A stretch of 64,000 bases of DNA from Mycobacterium sp. IDR2000157661 (GCF_022317005.1 NZ_CP081006.1:2604001-2668000), one strand, 5' to 3'. Numbered from the stretch's first letter, positions 19,508 through 28,846 are shown. Numbers and translations: made by a program. The notes: a model not told the origin generated them from the sequence alone.

Positions 19508-20448
19508 CTGACAGGGTCGGCGCCATCGATTGCGGTACCAACTCGATCCGGTTGCTCATCGCCGACAGGGTCGAGGGCCGGCTACGCGACGTGCACCGGG
19601 AGATGCGCATCGTCCGGTTGGGCCAAGGTGTCGACGCCACAGGCCGATTCGCACCCGACGCGCTCGCGCGCACGCACGCCGCACTGACCGGCTACGCCCA
19701 GTTGATGCGCGACCACGACGTGGCCAGGGTGCGCATGGTGGCGACGTCGGCGACCAGGGACGCCGCCAATCGCGACGTGTTCTTCGAGATGACGGCCGAC
19801 GTGCTGGGCGCGGTGGTCCCCGGCGCGGTCGCCGAGGTGATCACCGGCACCGAGGAGGCCGCGCTGTCGTTTCACGGCGCGGTCGACGAACTCGATTCGG
19901 CAGCAGGGCCATTCGTGGTCGTCGACCTCGGCGGCGGGTCGACCGAGGTGGTGCTGGGCACCGGCGACGTGGAAGCCAGTCATTCGGCCGACATCGGCTG
20001 CGTGCGGTTGAGCGAACGGTGCCTGCACACCGACCCGCCGACCGCCACCGAGATCGCCGCCGCGCGCGAGGCCGCCCGTGAGGGCCTCGCCGAGGCGTTC
20101 CGAGCGGTGCCCGTAGAGCGCGCGCGCACCTGGGTGGGGGTGGCCGGGACCATGACCACGTTGTCGGCACTGGCCCAACAGATGACCACCTACGATTCGC
20201 AGGCCATTCACCTGTCGCGCGTTCCGTTCCCGGATCTCCTCGCGGTGTGCGACGAGTTGATCGCGATGACGCGGGCGCAGCGCGCGGTGCTGGGGCCGAT
20301 GCACGAGGGGCGCGTCGACGTGATCGGAGGAGGCGCGATCATCGTCGAGGAATTGGCCGACGCGCTCGGAAAACGCGCCGGAATCGAGGAGCTCGTGGTC
20401 AGCGAACACGACATCCTCGACGGCATCGCGCTGTCGATCGCGGACTGA
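19504..20448 (+). CDS. ppx2: Ppx/GppA family exopolyphosphatase
   Basis: Hydrolyses polyphosphate and/or pppGpp; 314 residues with the ASKHA fold. Motifs include AIDCGTNSIRLLIA (phosphate loop), ATSATRDAANR, GTEEAALSF, VVDLGGGSTEVVLG and VIGGGAIIVEE. It is the short two-domain type, as in mycobacteria. GTG 19504 overlaps the DUF501 stop and has GGGAGG about 6 nt upstream; GTG 19498 is the alternative. It ends the eno-ftsB-DUF501-ppx2 run and is convergent with the DUF4383 gene. Confidence 0.92.
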   Translation: MTDRVGAIDCGTNSIRLLIADRVEGRLRDVHREMRIVRLGQGVDATGRFAPDALARTHAALTGYAQLMRDHDVARVRMVATSATRDAANRDVFFEMTADVLGAVVPGAVAEVITGTEEAALSFHGAVDELDSAAGPFVVVDLGGGSTEVVLGTGDVEASHSADIGCVRLSERCLHTDPPTATEIAAAREAAREGLAEAFRAVPVERARTWVGVAGTMTTLSALAQQMTTYDSQAIHLSRVPFPDLLAVCDELIAMTRAQRAVLGPMHEGRVDVIGGGAIIVEELADALGKRAGIEELVVSEHDILDGIALSIAD

Positions 20449-20452
20449 CCGC

Positions 20453-20875
20453 TCAGGCCCGAACCCTGTTGCGCCGTTTCGTCGGATCATGCTGACCGGC
20501 CAGCGTGACGGCGAGCAGCGCCATCACGATCGCCAGGCTCAGATGCAGCCAGTCGTTGATGTGCACGACGGACAGCTCGTACACCCAGAGTCCCAGGTAC
20601 ACCAGGCCGCCGAGCAGCAGATACGCCCGCGCCGCAGCGTAAGTGCGCGCCATCAGGAACCCGAGGCCGCCGATCACGATGTTGACGATGTTGTGCACCC
20701 CCGACACCGCGACCGCGCCGAACAGGGCGGCGCCCGAGGCCGGTTCGGCCCATGCCAGCTGGTCGTAATCGGAGGTGATACCGGGAATGAAGCCGAGGAC
20801 GCCGAGCACGACCAGGGCGGCGCCCACGAGGAGCGCCGCCCCCTGCACGGCCATGTATTTCGGGGTGCTCGCCAT
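20453..20875 (-). CDS. DUF4383 membrane protein
   Basis: 140-residue integral membrane protein with four hydrophobic helices (about 8-30, 47-75, 80-100 and 108-130). The family motifs include GVHNIVNIVIGGLGFLMAR and INDWLHLSLAIVM. DUF4383 proteins are common in actinobacteria and their function is unknown. ATG start. A second DUF4383-type C-terminus without a beginning lies just upstream (20940-21061). Confidence 0.8.
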   Translation of the reverse strand: MASTPKYMAVQGAALLVGAALVVLGVLGFIPGITSDYDQLAWAEPASGAALFGAVAVSGVHNIVNIVIGGLGFLMARTYAAARAYLLLGGLVYLGLWVYELSVVHINDWLHLSLAIVMALLAVTLAGQHDPTKRRNRVRA

Positions 20876-20939
20876 GCCGTCGCCTCCCTCCGCACCGAGT
20901 ATTGACGGTTTGGCAGGTGATACCCCGGAGGTGGCTGAC

Positions 20940-21061
20940 CTAACCGGTGTTGCGGTTGACCGACCTGTGCCGATGAACCCGGTCGCGCGAGAGCCCCACG
21001 CCCAGCCCGATGATCCCGATGGCCAGTATCGGGTGTAGCCAGTTGTCGGCGGCTATTTTTC
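20940..21061 (-). pseudogene. C-terminal remnant of a DUF4383-like gene
   Basis: Directly after the prpE stop codon the same strand reads KIAADNWLHPILAIGIIG followed by a basic tail and a TAG at 20940. This closely parallels the C-terminal helix of the intact DUF4383 gene downstream (NDWLHLSLAIVMALLAVTL). There is no start codon or N-terminal part, so I read it as the tail of a deleted paralogue. Confidence 0.5.
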
Positions 21062-22945
21062 CGTTCGTTGCTGCAGGACGGGTTTCAACGCGTCCAGGAC
21101 GGCGGGGTCCTCGATCGTCGACGGGACGGATTCCTCCTTGCCGTGTGCGATGCCGCGCATGGCTTTGCGGAGGATCTTGCCCGAGCGCGTCTTCGGCAGT
21201 GCCGACACGACATCGACCTGTCGGAAGCACGCCACAGCGCCGATCTCATTGCGTACCAATGCAACCAATTCGCCGGCGAGGTTCTCCTGCGACGCGCCCG
21301 CCTTCAGGACGACCAGGCCGCGCGGCACCTGACCTTTGATCTCGTCGGCCACGCCGATGACCGCGCACTCGGCCACGGCCGGGTGCGTCGCCAACACGGC
21401 CTCGATCGACCCGGTCGACATCCGGTGCCCGGCCACGTTGATCACGTCGTCGATGCGGCCCATCACGAACAGGTAGCCGTCCTCGTCGAGGTAGCCGCCG
21501 TCGCCGGTCAGGTAGTAGCCGGGGTGCTCGCACAGGTACGAGGCTTCGTAGCGGTCGTCGTCGCCCCACAGCGTCGGCAGCGTGCCCGGGGGCAGCGGCA
21601 ACCGGAGGCAGATCGCGCCCTCCTCGCCCGGCTCGCAGGGTGAGCCGTCGACGTGCAGGATCTGCACGTCATAGCCCGGCATCGGAACCGTCGGTGAGCC
21701 GGCCTTGATGGGCATGGGTTGAAGTCCCATGGGATTGGCGGCGATCGCCCACCCCGTCTCCGTCTGCCACCAGTGGTCGACCACCGGGATGCCGAGCTTC
21801 TGCGCCGCCCACTCGTAGGTGTCGGGGTCGAGCCGCTCGCCGGCCTGGAAGAGGTACTTCATCGACGACAGGTCGTAGCGGCCGATGTGGGAGCCGTCGG
21901 GGTCCTCCTTGCGGATCGCGCGCAACGCAGTCGGTGCGGAGAACAGCGCCTTGACCTTGTGCTCGGACGCGACCCGCCAGAACGCCCCGGGATCCGGTGT
22001 GCCGACCGGCTTCCCCTCGTACAGCACGGTCGTGGCGCCCAGCAGCAGCGGCGCATAGACGATGTAGGAGTGGCCGACCACCCAACCCACATCGGATGCG
22101 GCCCAGAACACCTCGCCGGGCGAGATGTCGTAGACATTGCGCATGCTCCACAGCAGCGCCACCGCGTGCCCGCCGTTGTCGCGCACGATGCCCTTGGGCT
22201 TTCCCGTGGTGCCGGAGGTGTACAGCACGTAGAGCGGGTCGGTGGCCGCGACCGGCACCGGGTCGACCGGATCGGCACCCGTCAGGTCCTGCCAGTCGAT
22301 GTCGCGGTCCGGCCTCAGCTCGCACCGATGCTGGTCGCGCTGCACGATGACGCAGCTGCGCGGCGGATGCCCGGCCATCTCCAGCGCGGCGTCCAGCATC
22401 GGCTTGTAGTCCACGATGCGCGTCGGTTCGATGCCACAGGAGGCCGAGACGACGACGGCGGGCTGCGCGTCGTCGATGCGGGCCGCCAGCTCGTGCGCGG
22501 CGAAACCACCGAACACCACCGAGTGCACCGCCCCCAGTCGCGCGCACGCCAGCATGGCGATCACGGCCTCGGGGATCATCGGCATGTAGATCACCACGCG
22601 GTCGCCCTTGCCGACACCGAGCGCGCGCAGGCCACCTGCGAACCGCGCTGTCGCGTCGAGCAATTCGCGATAGGTATAGGTGCGCTGAGTGCCGGTTACC
22701 GGCGAGTCGTAGATCAGCGCCGGCTGCTCGGCGCGGCCACTTTCTACGTGGCGGTCCAGTGCGTTGGCGCAGGTGTTCAGCTCGCCGTCGGGAAACCAGC
22801 GGTAGAACGGCGGTCGGGAGTCGTCGAGCACCTGCTGCGGCTCGCGGCTCCACGTCACCGCCCGCGCGGCATCGGCCCAGAACGCGCTGGGATCGGCGAT
22901 GCTGGCAGCGAACAGGTCTCGGTACTGCTCTCGGTATCCGGCCAT
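21053..22945 (-). CDS. prpE: Propionyl-CoA synthetase (acetyl-CoA synthetase family)
   Basis: AMP-forming acyl-CoA synthetase, 630 residues, the PrpE subtype that activates propionate. Shown by the N-terminal SFWADAARAVTWSREP, LNTCANALDRHV and the adenylation loop YTSGTTGKPKGIVRDNGGHA. Further support comes from YYLTGDGGYLDEDGYLFVMG and the catalytic Lys in LPKTRSGKILRKAMR. Acetyl-CoA synthetase cannot be excluded, but the insert pattern favours propionate, which mycobacteria must handle during cholesterol and odd-chain lipid use. ATG start, divergent from the hydrolase at 22987. Confidence 0.88.
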   Translation of the reverse strand: MAGYREQYRDLFAASIADPSAFWADAARAVTWSREPQQVLDDSRPPFYRWFPDGELNTCANALDRHVESGRAEQPALIYDSPVTGTQRTYTYRELLDATARFAGGLRALGVGKGDRVVIYMPMIPEAVIAMLACARLGAVHSVVFGGFAAHELAARIDDAQPAVVVSASCGIEPTRIVDYKPMLDAALEMAGHPPRSCVIVQRDQHRCELRPDRDIDWQDLTGADPVDPVPVAATDPLYVLYTSGTTGKPKGIVRDNGGHAVALLWSMRNVYDISPGEVFWAASDVGWVVGHSYIVYAPLLLGATTVLYEGKPVGTPDPGAFWRVASEHKVKALFSAPTALRAIRKEDPDGSHIGRYDLSSMKYLFQAGERLDPDTYEWAAQKLGIPVVDHWWQTETGWAIAANPMGLQPMPIKAGSPTVPMPGYDVQILHVDGSPCEPGEEGAICLRLPLPPGTLPTLWGDDDRYEASYLCEHPGYYLTGDGGYLDEDGYLFVMGRIDDVINVAGHRMSTGSIEAVLATHPAVAECAVIGVADEIKGQVPRGLVVLKAGASQENLAGELVALVRNEIGAVACFRQVDVVSALPKTRSGKILRKAMRGIAHGKEESVPSTIEDPAVLDALKPVLQQRTEK

Positions 22946-22974
22946 ACCGGCACGGTAGCGCGACGGCCGGTCTC

Positions 22975-22986
22975 TATAGTCCGTTT
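22975..22986 (+). promoter_or_regulatory. Leaderless promoter of the hydrolase gene
   Basis: TATAGT (22975-22980) followed by six bases and the ATG at 22987 places transcription initiation on or next to the start codon. Confidence 0.55.
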
Positions 22987-23847
22987 ATGACTGCTGCTCC
23001 GCCGCCCATCGACGGCGTGCGACGTTCCTTCGTCGAGGCGCGCGGCGTGCGCTTCCACGTCACCGAGTCCGGTCCGCCCGACGGCCGACCCGTCGTCGCA
23101 CTGCACGGCTGGCCGCAACACCACTGGGTGTATCGGGACCTGTTGGCTGACCCGCCGGCCGGGCTGCGGATCATCGCACCGGATCTGCCCGGCTACGGGT
23201 GGTCGGGGCCGGCGCCGCACCGATGGGCCAAGGAGGACGTTGCCAGCGACGTGCTCGCGCTGTTGGACGTGCTCGGGCTGGACCACGTGCTGCTCATGGG
23301 CCACGACTGGGGCGCTTTCGTGGGTTACCTCATGGTGCTGCGAGCGCCCGAGCGGATCGACGGTTACCTCGTGATGAACATGGCACACCCGTGGGTGACG
23401 TGGAGAACGTTGCTTCCTCACGCGTGGCGATTCTGGTATCAGGTGCCGGTGAGCACGGTCGGCATACCGTTGCAGCGGCGAACCGATTTTCTCGACCGGG
23501 CCTTCAGGACCGCCTCGGCGATGGACCCGGAAACGGCAGGGGTCTATGTCGAGCGTTTCCGGGACCCGGTGCCGGCGCGCGCCGCGAGGGACACCTACCG
23601 GACGTTTCTGCTGCACGAAATGCCCGCCGGTGCCCGCCGGCCCGAGAACCGGCGCACGAACGTTCCGATCCGCGCGCTGTTCGGGCTGGGTGATGCGGCG
23701 ATACACCCGTCGCTCGCCTCGCCCGAGAGCGCGCTCGCCGACGACTACATCTTGGAGACCGTCGACGCTTCGCACTTCATCGTCGATGAGCGCCCGGAAC
23801 TGGTGCGGGCCAAGCTGATAGCCTTGGCGGACGAGACCCGCGGCTAA
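22987..23847 (+). CDS. Alpha/beta hydrolase, epoxide-hydrolase-like
   Basis: 286-residue cytosolic hydrolase. The nucleophile elbow GHDWGA carries Asp107 instead of Ser, as in epoxide hydrolases and haloalkane dehalogenases. HGWPQHH (from residue 40) gives the oxyanion region and DASHFIVDERP near the C-terminus supplies the catalytic His. Mycobacteria carry several such Eph enzymes, possibly for lipid epoxide detoxification. The start is set by a -10 box six bases upstream (leaderless). Epoxide hydrolase versus dehalogenase cannot be resolved by eye. Confidence 0.85.
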   Translation: MTAAPPPIDGVRRSFVEARGVRFHVTESGPPDGRPVVALHGWPQHHWVYRDLLADPPAGLRIIAPDLPGYGWSGPAPHRWAKEDVASDVLALLDVLGLDHVLLMGHDWGAFVGYLMVLRAPERIDGYLVMNMAHPWVTWRTLLPHAWRFWYQVPVSTVGIPLQRRTDFLDRAFRTASAMDPETAGVYVERFRDPVPARAARDTYRTFLLHEMPAGARRPENRRTNVPIRALFGLGDAAIHPSLASPESALADDYILETVDASHFIVDERPELVRAKLIALADETRG

Positions 23848-24043
23848 CCTCTCAGATCACTATTGCCACTTCGGTTCCGACAGTCACGCCGCGTGCGCGG
23901 TCACCAGTGGCGGCACCGTGCTGCCGATGACCGAGGTGATCCGTCGAAAACGCAAGGACGGCCGGACGGAACACCTGGTGCCCGACGACTGATCGACGAC
24001 CCCTCCGGCGTTTGACCGCGCCCGCGTCGGGTAGCCCGCCACC
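23848..24043 (+). other. Intergenic stretch, no recognised gene
   Basis: 196 nt between the hydrolase and the SDR gene. One plus-strand frame is open across it and ends at a TGA around 23990 with a charged C-terminus (MTEVIRRKRKDGRTEHLVPD), possibly a 21-codon ORF from the ATG near 23929. I cannot assign it; it may be chance or a remnant. Confidence 0.25.
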
Positions 24044-24820
24044 ATGCCCCATGGACGTCCGCTAGCACTCGTCACCGGCGCCTCGAGCGGAATCGGTCTC
24101 GAACTGGCCAAGCTGTTCGCCGACGACGGATACGACGTGGTCGTCGCGGCCGACGACGACGGCATCCACGCCGCCGCCGACAAGCTGGCTGCCGCTGGCA
24201 GCGATATTCGCGCCGTGCAGGTGGACCTGCGCAATCCCGACGACGTCGAACGCCTCTACCGCGCAGCCACCGAGGGCGGGCGCCGCCTGGACGCCGCCGC
24301 GCTCAACGCGGGCACCGGCGGCGGCGGACCGTTCGTCGAGCGAGGCCTGGAAGAAGACCTCAACATCGTCGACCTCAACGTGCGGTCGACGACGCATCTG
24401 GCCAAGCTGGTGCTGCGCGACATGGCCAACCGCGGTAAGGGCAAGGTGCTGTTCACCTCGTCGATCGCGTCGATGATGCCGGGATCGCTCCAGACGGTCT
24501 ACAACGCGTCCAAGTCGTTCATCCAGTCGTTGTCGGAGGCGCTGCAGGACGAACTGCGCGACACCGACATCACCGTCACGGCGCTGATGCCCGGACCCAC
24601 CGAAACCAACTTCTTCAAGCGGGCGGGGATGCTCGACACCCTCGTCGGGCGCATGCCCAAGGACGACGCAGGCAAAGTGGCCAAGCAGGGTTACGATGCG
24701 CTGATGCGTGGCGACACGAAAGTGGTTGCGGCGTCGCCGCTCTCGAAGTCCATGGGGCTGATGAACCGCGTCCTGCCGGATTCGGTCAAGGCCGTGTCGA
24801 GCAGGCTGATCTCGAAGTGA
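24044..24820 (+). CDS. Short-chain dehydrogenase/reductase
   Basis: 258-residue classical SDR. TGASSGIG (about 12-19) binds the nicotinamide cofactor, the acidic residues after VVVA favour NAD over NADP, ALNAGTGG replaces the usual NNAG, and FTSSIAS plus YNASKSF give the catalytic Ser, Tyr and Lys. Its stop overlaps the GTG of the FAD-dependent oxidoreductase (GTGA), which in turn overlaps recQ, so all three are probably one operon. Substrate unknown. Confidence 0.87.
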   Translation: MPHGRPLALVTGASSGIGLELAKLFADDGYDVVVAADDDGIHAAADKLAAAGSDIRAVQVDLRNPDDVERLYRAATEGGRRLDAAALNAGTGGGGPFVERGLEEDLNIVDLNVRSTTHLAKLVLRDMANRGKGKVLFTSSIASMMPGSLQTVYNASKSFIQSLSEALQDELRDTDITVTALMPGPTETNFFKRAGMLDTLVGRMPKDDAGKVAKQGYDALMRGDTKVVAASPLSKSMGLMNRVLPDSVKAVSSRLISK

Positions 24821-26412
24821 GCACCCCGGCTTCGGCGGATGCCGTGGTGATCGGCGGCGGCCATAACGGCCTCGTGGCCGCGGCGATGCTCGCCGACGAG
24901 GGCTGGGATGTCCTGGTGCTCGAGGCGCAGGGCGAACCCGGCGGTGCGGTGAAGAGCGCCGAACTCTTCCCCGGCTACGTCAGCGACCTCTACAGCGCGT
25001 TCTATCCGCTCTCGGTGGTGTCACCCGCCCTTCGGGAACTTCACCTGGAGGATCACGGCCTGCAGTGGTCGCATTCGCCCGCGGTCGTCGGCCACGCGAA
25101 TTCGCCCGACGACGAGGACGCTGCGGTGATCTGGCGTGACATCGACCGCACCGCAGCCGACCTCGAGCGGCGGGCCGCAGGCGACGGCGCGCGCTGGCGG
25201 CGGTTGTTCGAGCAGTGGCTGCAGATCAAGGAACCCCTGCTGGAGACGCTGTTCGCGCCCTTCCCTCCGGTGCGCGGCGCGGTGGGGCTGTTGCGGAGGC
25301 TCGGCACCGCCGAAGCGTTGCGGCTGGCGCACCTGCTGCTGCTGCCCGCAGGCGTGCTGGCCGAGAACCTGTTCGACGGCGATGCGGCACGACTTCTGTT
25401 GTTGGGCAACGCAATGCACGCCGACGTGCCGATCGATGCGCCGGGCAGCGGGGTGATGGGCTACATGCTGATCATGATGGCCCAGGACGGCGGCTTCCCC
25501 GTGCCGGTCGGCGGTGCCGGACAGTTGACCGCCGCCCTGGCGAACCGCGCGCGATCGGCGGGCGCGGCTATCGAATGCGGACAGCGCGTCGAGTCGATCG
25601 ACGTGCGCGGGGGTCGCGCCGTCGCGGTGCGTACCGCGGGGGGCGAGGTCGTGCGGGTACGCCGCGCGGTGATCGCCGACACATCGGCCCCGGCGCTGTA
25701 CCGCCGACTGCTGCCCGCCGACGCGCTACCCGAATCGGTGCTGCGCAGCATGGACCGGTTCGTCTGGGACACACCGGTACTCAAGATCAACTACGCGCTC
25801 GACGCGCCGATCCCGTGGAAGTCGAAGATCCTCAACGAGGCCGGAACGGTGCACCTCGGCGCCGACCACGACGGGCTGGTCCGGTGGATGGCCGACCTCA
25901 ACACCAAGACGGTGCCCCTGCACCCGTTCATGTTGTTCGGGCAGATGACGACGGCGGATCCCACCCGGTCCCCGGTCGGTACCGAAAGTGCTTGGGCCTA
26001 CACGCATCTGCCCCGCGGCGTGGCCGACGACGCCTCCGCCGATCAGCTGTCCGCCGCGGTGGACATGGTGCTGGAAAAGCATGCGCCCGGCTTCGGCGAC
26101 CACGTCGTGGGCAAGACGATCCAGCGCCCGTCCGACCTGGAGGCCAGCGACGCCAACCTGCACGCTGGTGCGGTCAATGGTGGCACCTCACAGTTGTTCC
26201 AGCAGTTGATCTTCCGCCCCGCCCCCGGCTTCGGTGGCGCCGACACACCGGTCGAGAACGTCTACCTCGGCAGCGCGGGTGCCTCGCCGGGCGGGGGAGT
26301 GCACGGAGCGTGCGGGCGAAACGCGGCACGCGCGGCGCTGGGACGCGACGGGCGACTCGGATGGCCGCGACGCAAGATCAACCGCGCGGTCCTGTCCTTG
26401 ATGACGCGGTGA
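24817..26412 (+). CDS. FAD-dependent oxidoreductase, phytoene-desaturase-like
   Basis: 531-residue flavoprotein of the CrtI/phytoene dehydrogenase-like NAD(P)/FAD family. The dinucleotide-binding motif is VVIGGGHNGLVAAAMLADEG (about residues 10-29), followed by the second GG-containing motif EPGGAVKSAE. The C-terminus has YLGSAGASPGGGVHGACG, which resembles the FAD-closing motif of CrtI. There is no carotenoid gene cluster nearby, so the substrate is open (retinol saturase-like or pyridine-nucleotide oxidase-like reactions are possible). The GTG start overlaps the preceding stop by 4 nt. Confidence 0.82.
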   Translation: MSTPASADAVVIGGGHNGLVAAAMLADEGWDVLVLEAQGEPGGAVKSAELFPGYVSDLYSAFYPLSVVSPALRELHLEDHGLQWSHSPAVVGHANSPDDEDAAVIWRDIDRTAADLERRAAGDGARWRRLFEQWLQIKEPLLETLFAPFPPVRGAVGLLRRLGTAEALRLAHLLLLPAGVLAENLFDGDAARLLLLGNAMHADVPIDAPGSGVMGYMLIMMAQDGGFPVPVGGAGQLTAALANRARSAGAAIECGQRVESIDVRGGRAVAVRTAGGEVVRVRRAVIADTSAPALYRRLLPADALPESVLRSMDRFVWDTPVLKINYALDAPIPWKSKILNEAGTVHLGADHDGLVRWMADLNTKTVPLHPFMLFGQMTTADPTRSPVGTESAWAYTHLPRGVADDASADQLSAAVDMVLEKHAPGFGDHVVGKTIQRPSDLEASDANLHAGAVNGGTSQLFQQLIFRPAPGFGGADTPVENVYLGSAGASPGGGVHGACGRNAARAALGRDGRLGWPRRKINRAVLSLMTR

Positions 26413-28019
26413 GCAGTCGCGACGACCTGCAGGGCGCCGCAGCCCGGGTGTTCGGCTGGCAGAGCCTGCGCGACGAGCAGCTCACCGCGATGTCGGCGAT
26501 CCTGGATGGACGCGACGTGCTGGCGGTGATGCCCACGGGTTCGGGTAAGTCGGCGATCTACCAGGTGCCCGCGGTGTTGCTGCCCAGACCCGTGATCGTG
26601 ATCTCACCGCTGATCGCGCTGCAGCACGACCAGATCGCGTCGTTGGAGCAGTCGGACGCACCGATGGCGGTGGCGATCAACTCGCGGCACAGCGCCACGG
26701 TGCTCGATGAAGCGTTGGCGGCGGTCGAGAAGGGCGACGCACGTTATGTGTTCCTCGGTCCCGAACAGTTGATGAAGGACGATCTGTTGAAGCGGCTCGC
26801 GGCCGTGCGGCCGTCGCTGATCGTCATCGACGAAGCGCATTGCGTGTCCGCGTGGGGGCACGAGTTCCGGCCGACGTACCTACGTGTCGGCGATGCCATC
26901 GAGCGGCTGGGCCGGCCACCGGTCACCGCGCTGACCGCGACGGCGTCGGCCGTGGTCCGCCGTGAGATCGTCGACTTCCTCGGACTGCGGGAGCCGCTGG
27001 TGATCTCGGGCGGATTCGACCGCCCGAACATCTCGCTCGACGTGCGGCACCACACCGACGACGGGCGCAAGCGCGAGGAGGTGCTCGACGTGGTGGCCGA
27101 GCTGGCCAAGCCCGGACTGCTGTACTGTGCCACCCGCAGGGACACCGAGTACTACGCCGAACAACTCACCGAGCGCGCAGTGTCGGCCGTCGAATACCAC
27201 GCTGGCCTTTCCACCAAGCAGCGCAACGATGTTCACGACCGGTTCCGCGACGGTGAGGTCGACGTCGTCGTCGCCACGTCGGCGTTCGGGATGGGCATCG
27301 ACAAGCCGAACGTCCGCTTCGTCGTGCATGCCTCGGTGCCCGACTCGGTCGACGCGTATTACCAGCAGATCGGCCGTGCCGGGCGTGACGACGAGCCCGC
27401 CGACGCCGTGCTGTTCTACCGGGCCGAGGACCTGTCGCTCGGGAGCTTCTTCGCTACCCGCAACCCCGACGAGGATCTGCTGCACCGCGTGTATGCCGCG
27501 TTGGACCCGAAGAAACCCAAGCGGCTCAAGGGACTTCGAGACGAGCTCGACGAGCGCGGGCGACGGCTCACCGCGTCGATCAACCTGCTCGAGCAGGCCG
27601 GCGCCGTCACGTCCGCCAGGGCCGGATTCACCAGCGCCGGTGTGCCCGCGGACGACGCCGTGCGCCGTGCGGTGGACATGGCCGAAATCGGAGAGCGCGT
27701 CGACCGCACTCGCGTCGAGATGATGCGGTCGTACGCCGAGACACCGGACTGCCGAAGACAGTTCCTGTTGGCCTACTTCGGCGACCACCTGCCGCAGCCG
27801 TGCGGCAACTGTGACAGCTGCCGCGCCAACACCGCGACAGACCACGAGTCCGCGATCCCCGCGGGCACTGCCGTCGAGCACCGCGAGTGGGGCGCGGGCA
27901 CCGTGCTCGGCGGTGACGACGAGCGGATCACCGTGCTGTTCGACCTCTACGGCTACCGAACCCTGGCGCTCGACGCGGTGCGCGACAACGACCTGCTCGA
28001 CGTGCCTGACTCGGCCTGA
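26409..28019 (+). CDS. recQ: RecQ-type ATP-dependent DNA helicase
   Basis: 3'-5' helicase, 536 residues, acting in recombination and repair. Walker A is MPTGSGKSA (around 41-49), the DEAH box lies near residue 140 in IDEAHCVSAWGHEFRP, and motif VI is QQIGRAGRD. A Zn-binding cluster of four Cys follows (about 448, 464, 467, 470, ending CGNCDSC). Instead of an HRDC domain the C-terminus has a short beta module beginning VEHREWGAGTVLG, similar to the tail of UvrD-like helicases. GTG 26409 overlaps the upstream stop (GTGA). It is an unusual operon partner for two oxidoreductases. Confidence 0.93.
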   Translation: MSSRDDLQGAAARVFGWQSLRDEQLTAMSAILDGRDVLAVMPTGSGKSAIYQVPAVLLPRPVIVISPLIALQHDQIASLEQSDAPMAVAINSRHSATVLDEALAAVEKGDARYVFLGPEQLMKDDLLKRLAAVRPSLIVIDEAHCVSAWGHEFRPTYLRVGDAIERLGRPPVTALTATASAVVRREIVDFLGLREPLVISGGFDRPNISLDVRHHTDDGRKREEVLDVVAELAKPGLLYCATRRDTEYYAEQLTERAVSAVEYHAGLSTKQRNDVHDRFRDGEVDVVVATSAFGMGIDKPNVRFVVHASVPDSVDAYYQQIGRAGRDDEPADAVLFYRAEDLSLGSFFATRNPDEDLLHRVYAALDPKKPKRLKGLRDELDERGRRLTASINLLEQAGAVTSARAGFTSAGVPADDAVRRAVDMAEIGERVDRTRVEMMRSYAETPDCRRQFLLAYFGDHLPQPCGNCDSCRANTATDHESAIPAGTAVEHREWGAGTVLGGDDERITVLFDLYGYRTLALDAVRDNDLLDVPDSA

Positions 28020-28133
28020 TGTTCTCGGCGCGCCGCTGATCCGTCCCCCCCGGTAGGGCCGTTCGACCCTTTCGCGCCGTCATGCGCGCGCAGAAGACTG
28101 GCGTTCGTCGAGCCACGAAGAGTGGAGGGATCA

Positions 28134-28502
28134 ATGATCGAGGTACTGCCCGACATGCCCGCAGGGGTGACCGGCTTTCGGGTCTCGGGTCGAATTCGCG
28201 GTGACGAGTTGCGCGACTTCAAACCCAAGATGGACGAGATGCTGGAAACCGGCGAGATCCGCATCGTCGAGGTCATCGCCTCCGACTACGAAGGGTTCGG
28301 CCCCGGCGGGTTGGCCGAGGATCTGAAGCTCGGCTTCGGCGCTCTGTTACAGCACCACTCGGCTTTCAAGCGGACGGCGGTGGTCACCGACAAGGAGTGG
28401 GTGCGCCACACGCTGCACGCTCTGGCGTGGATGGTGCCCGGCGACATCGCGTTGTTCGGTGTCGACGAACTCGAGCGCGCCAAGCAGTGGGCGGCCGGCT
28501 GA
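28134..28502 (+). CDS. SpoIIAA-like (STAS superfamily) protein
   Basis: 122-residue protein of the SpoIIAA-like/DUF3478 family, with the beta-alpha STAS-like fold. Typical segments are GVTGFRVSGRIRGDEL, the acidic RIVEVIASDYEGF and the C-terminal PGDIALFGVDELERAKQW. Members may bind lipids or nucleotides; no function is established for this group. The ATG at 28134 is preceded by GGAGGGA (4-5 nt). It stands alone after recQ. Confidence 0.8.
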   Translation: MIEVLPDMPAGVTGFRVSGRIRGDELRDFKPKMDEMLETGEIRIVEVIASDYEGFGPGGLAEDLKLGFGALLQHHSAFKRTAVVTDKEWVRHTLHALAWMVPGDIALFGVDELERAKQWAAG

Positions 28503-28507
28503 GTGGC

Positions 28508-28846
28508 CTAGTAACCCGGAGTGACGATGTCTTGCAGTTCCTGTTCTTCCGGCGACGGCGCAGGCGGTCCCGGCGGCTGGGCCTCGTTGCCCGACGAGAC
28601 GCCGCACTCCGCACCGCTGACACCGGGCGGGCACGCACTGTTTCCGGTCGCGGCCGTGTTCGGCGTCAGGAACGGCACACAGTTCAACGTGTAGGGGTCG
28701 TTGTGTTCGCCGCCGGGGCACTGCGCGACTTGAGCCGGCGCACCCGGCGACGCGGCGACGAACGCCGCAATGATCGGTGCCGCCAAGGCGACCGCGAAGC
28801 CACCGGCGATTCTCAGCAGTCGTCGGGTTCCGGATACTGGCATCAT
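28508..28846 (-). CDS. Small secreted Cys-rich protein
   Basis: 112 residues with an N-terminal signal sequence (RRLLRIAGGFAVALAAPIIA). The mature part has four Cys residues in short motifs (AQCPGG, NCVPF, SACPPG, AECGV), probably two disulfides, and a Pro/Glu-rich C-terminus. AGGAAAG just upstream supports ATG 28846 or the adjacent ATG 28843. It resembles the many small exported mycobacterial proteins of unknown function. Convergent with the SpoIIAA-like gene. Confidence 0.68.
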   Translation of the reverse strand: MMPVSGTRRLLRIAGGFAVALAAPIIAAFVAASPGAPAQVAQCPGGEHNDPYTLNCVPFLTPNTAATGNSACPPGVSGAECGVSSGNEAQPPGPPAPSPEEQELQDIVTPGY

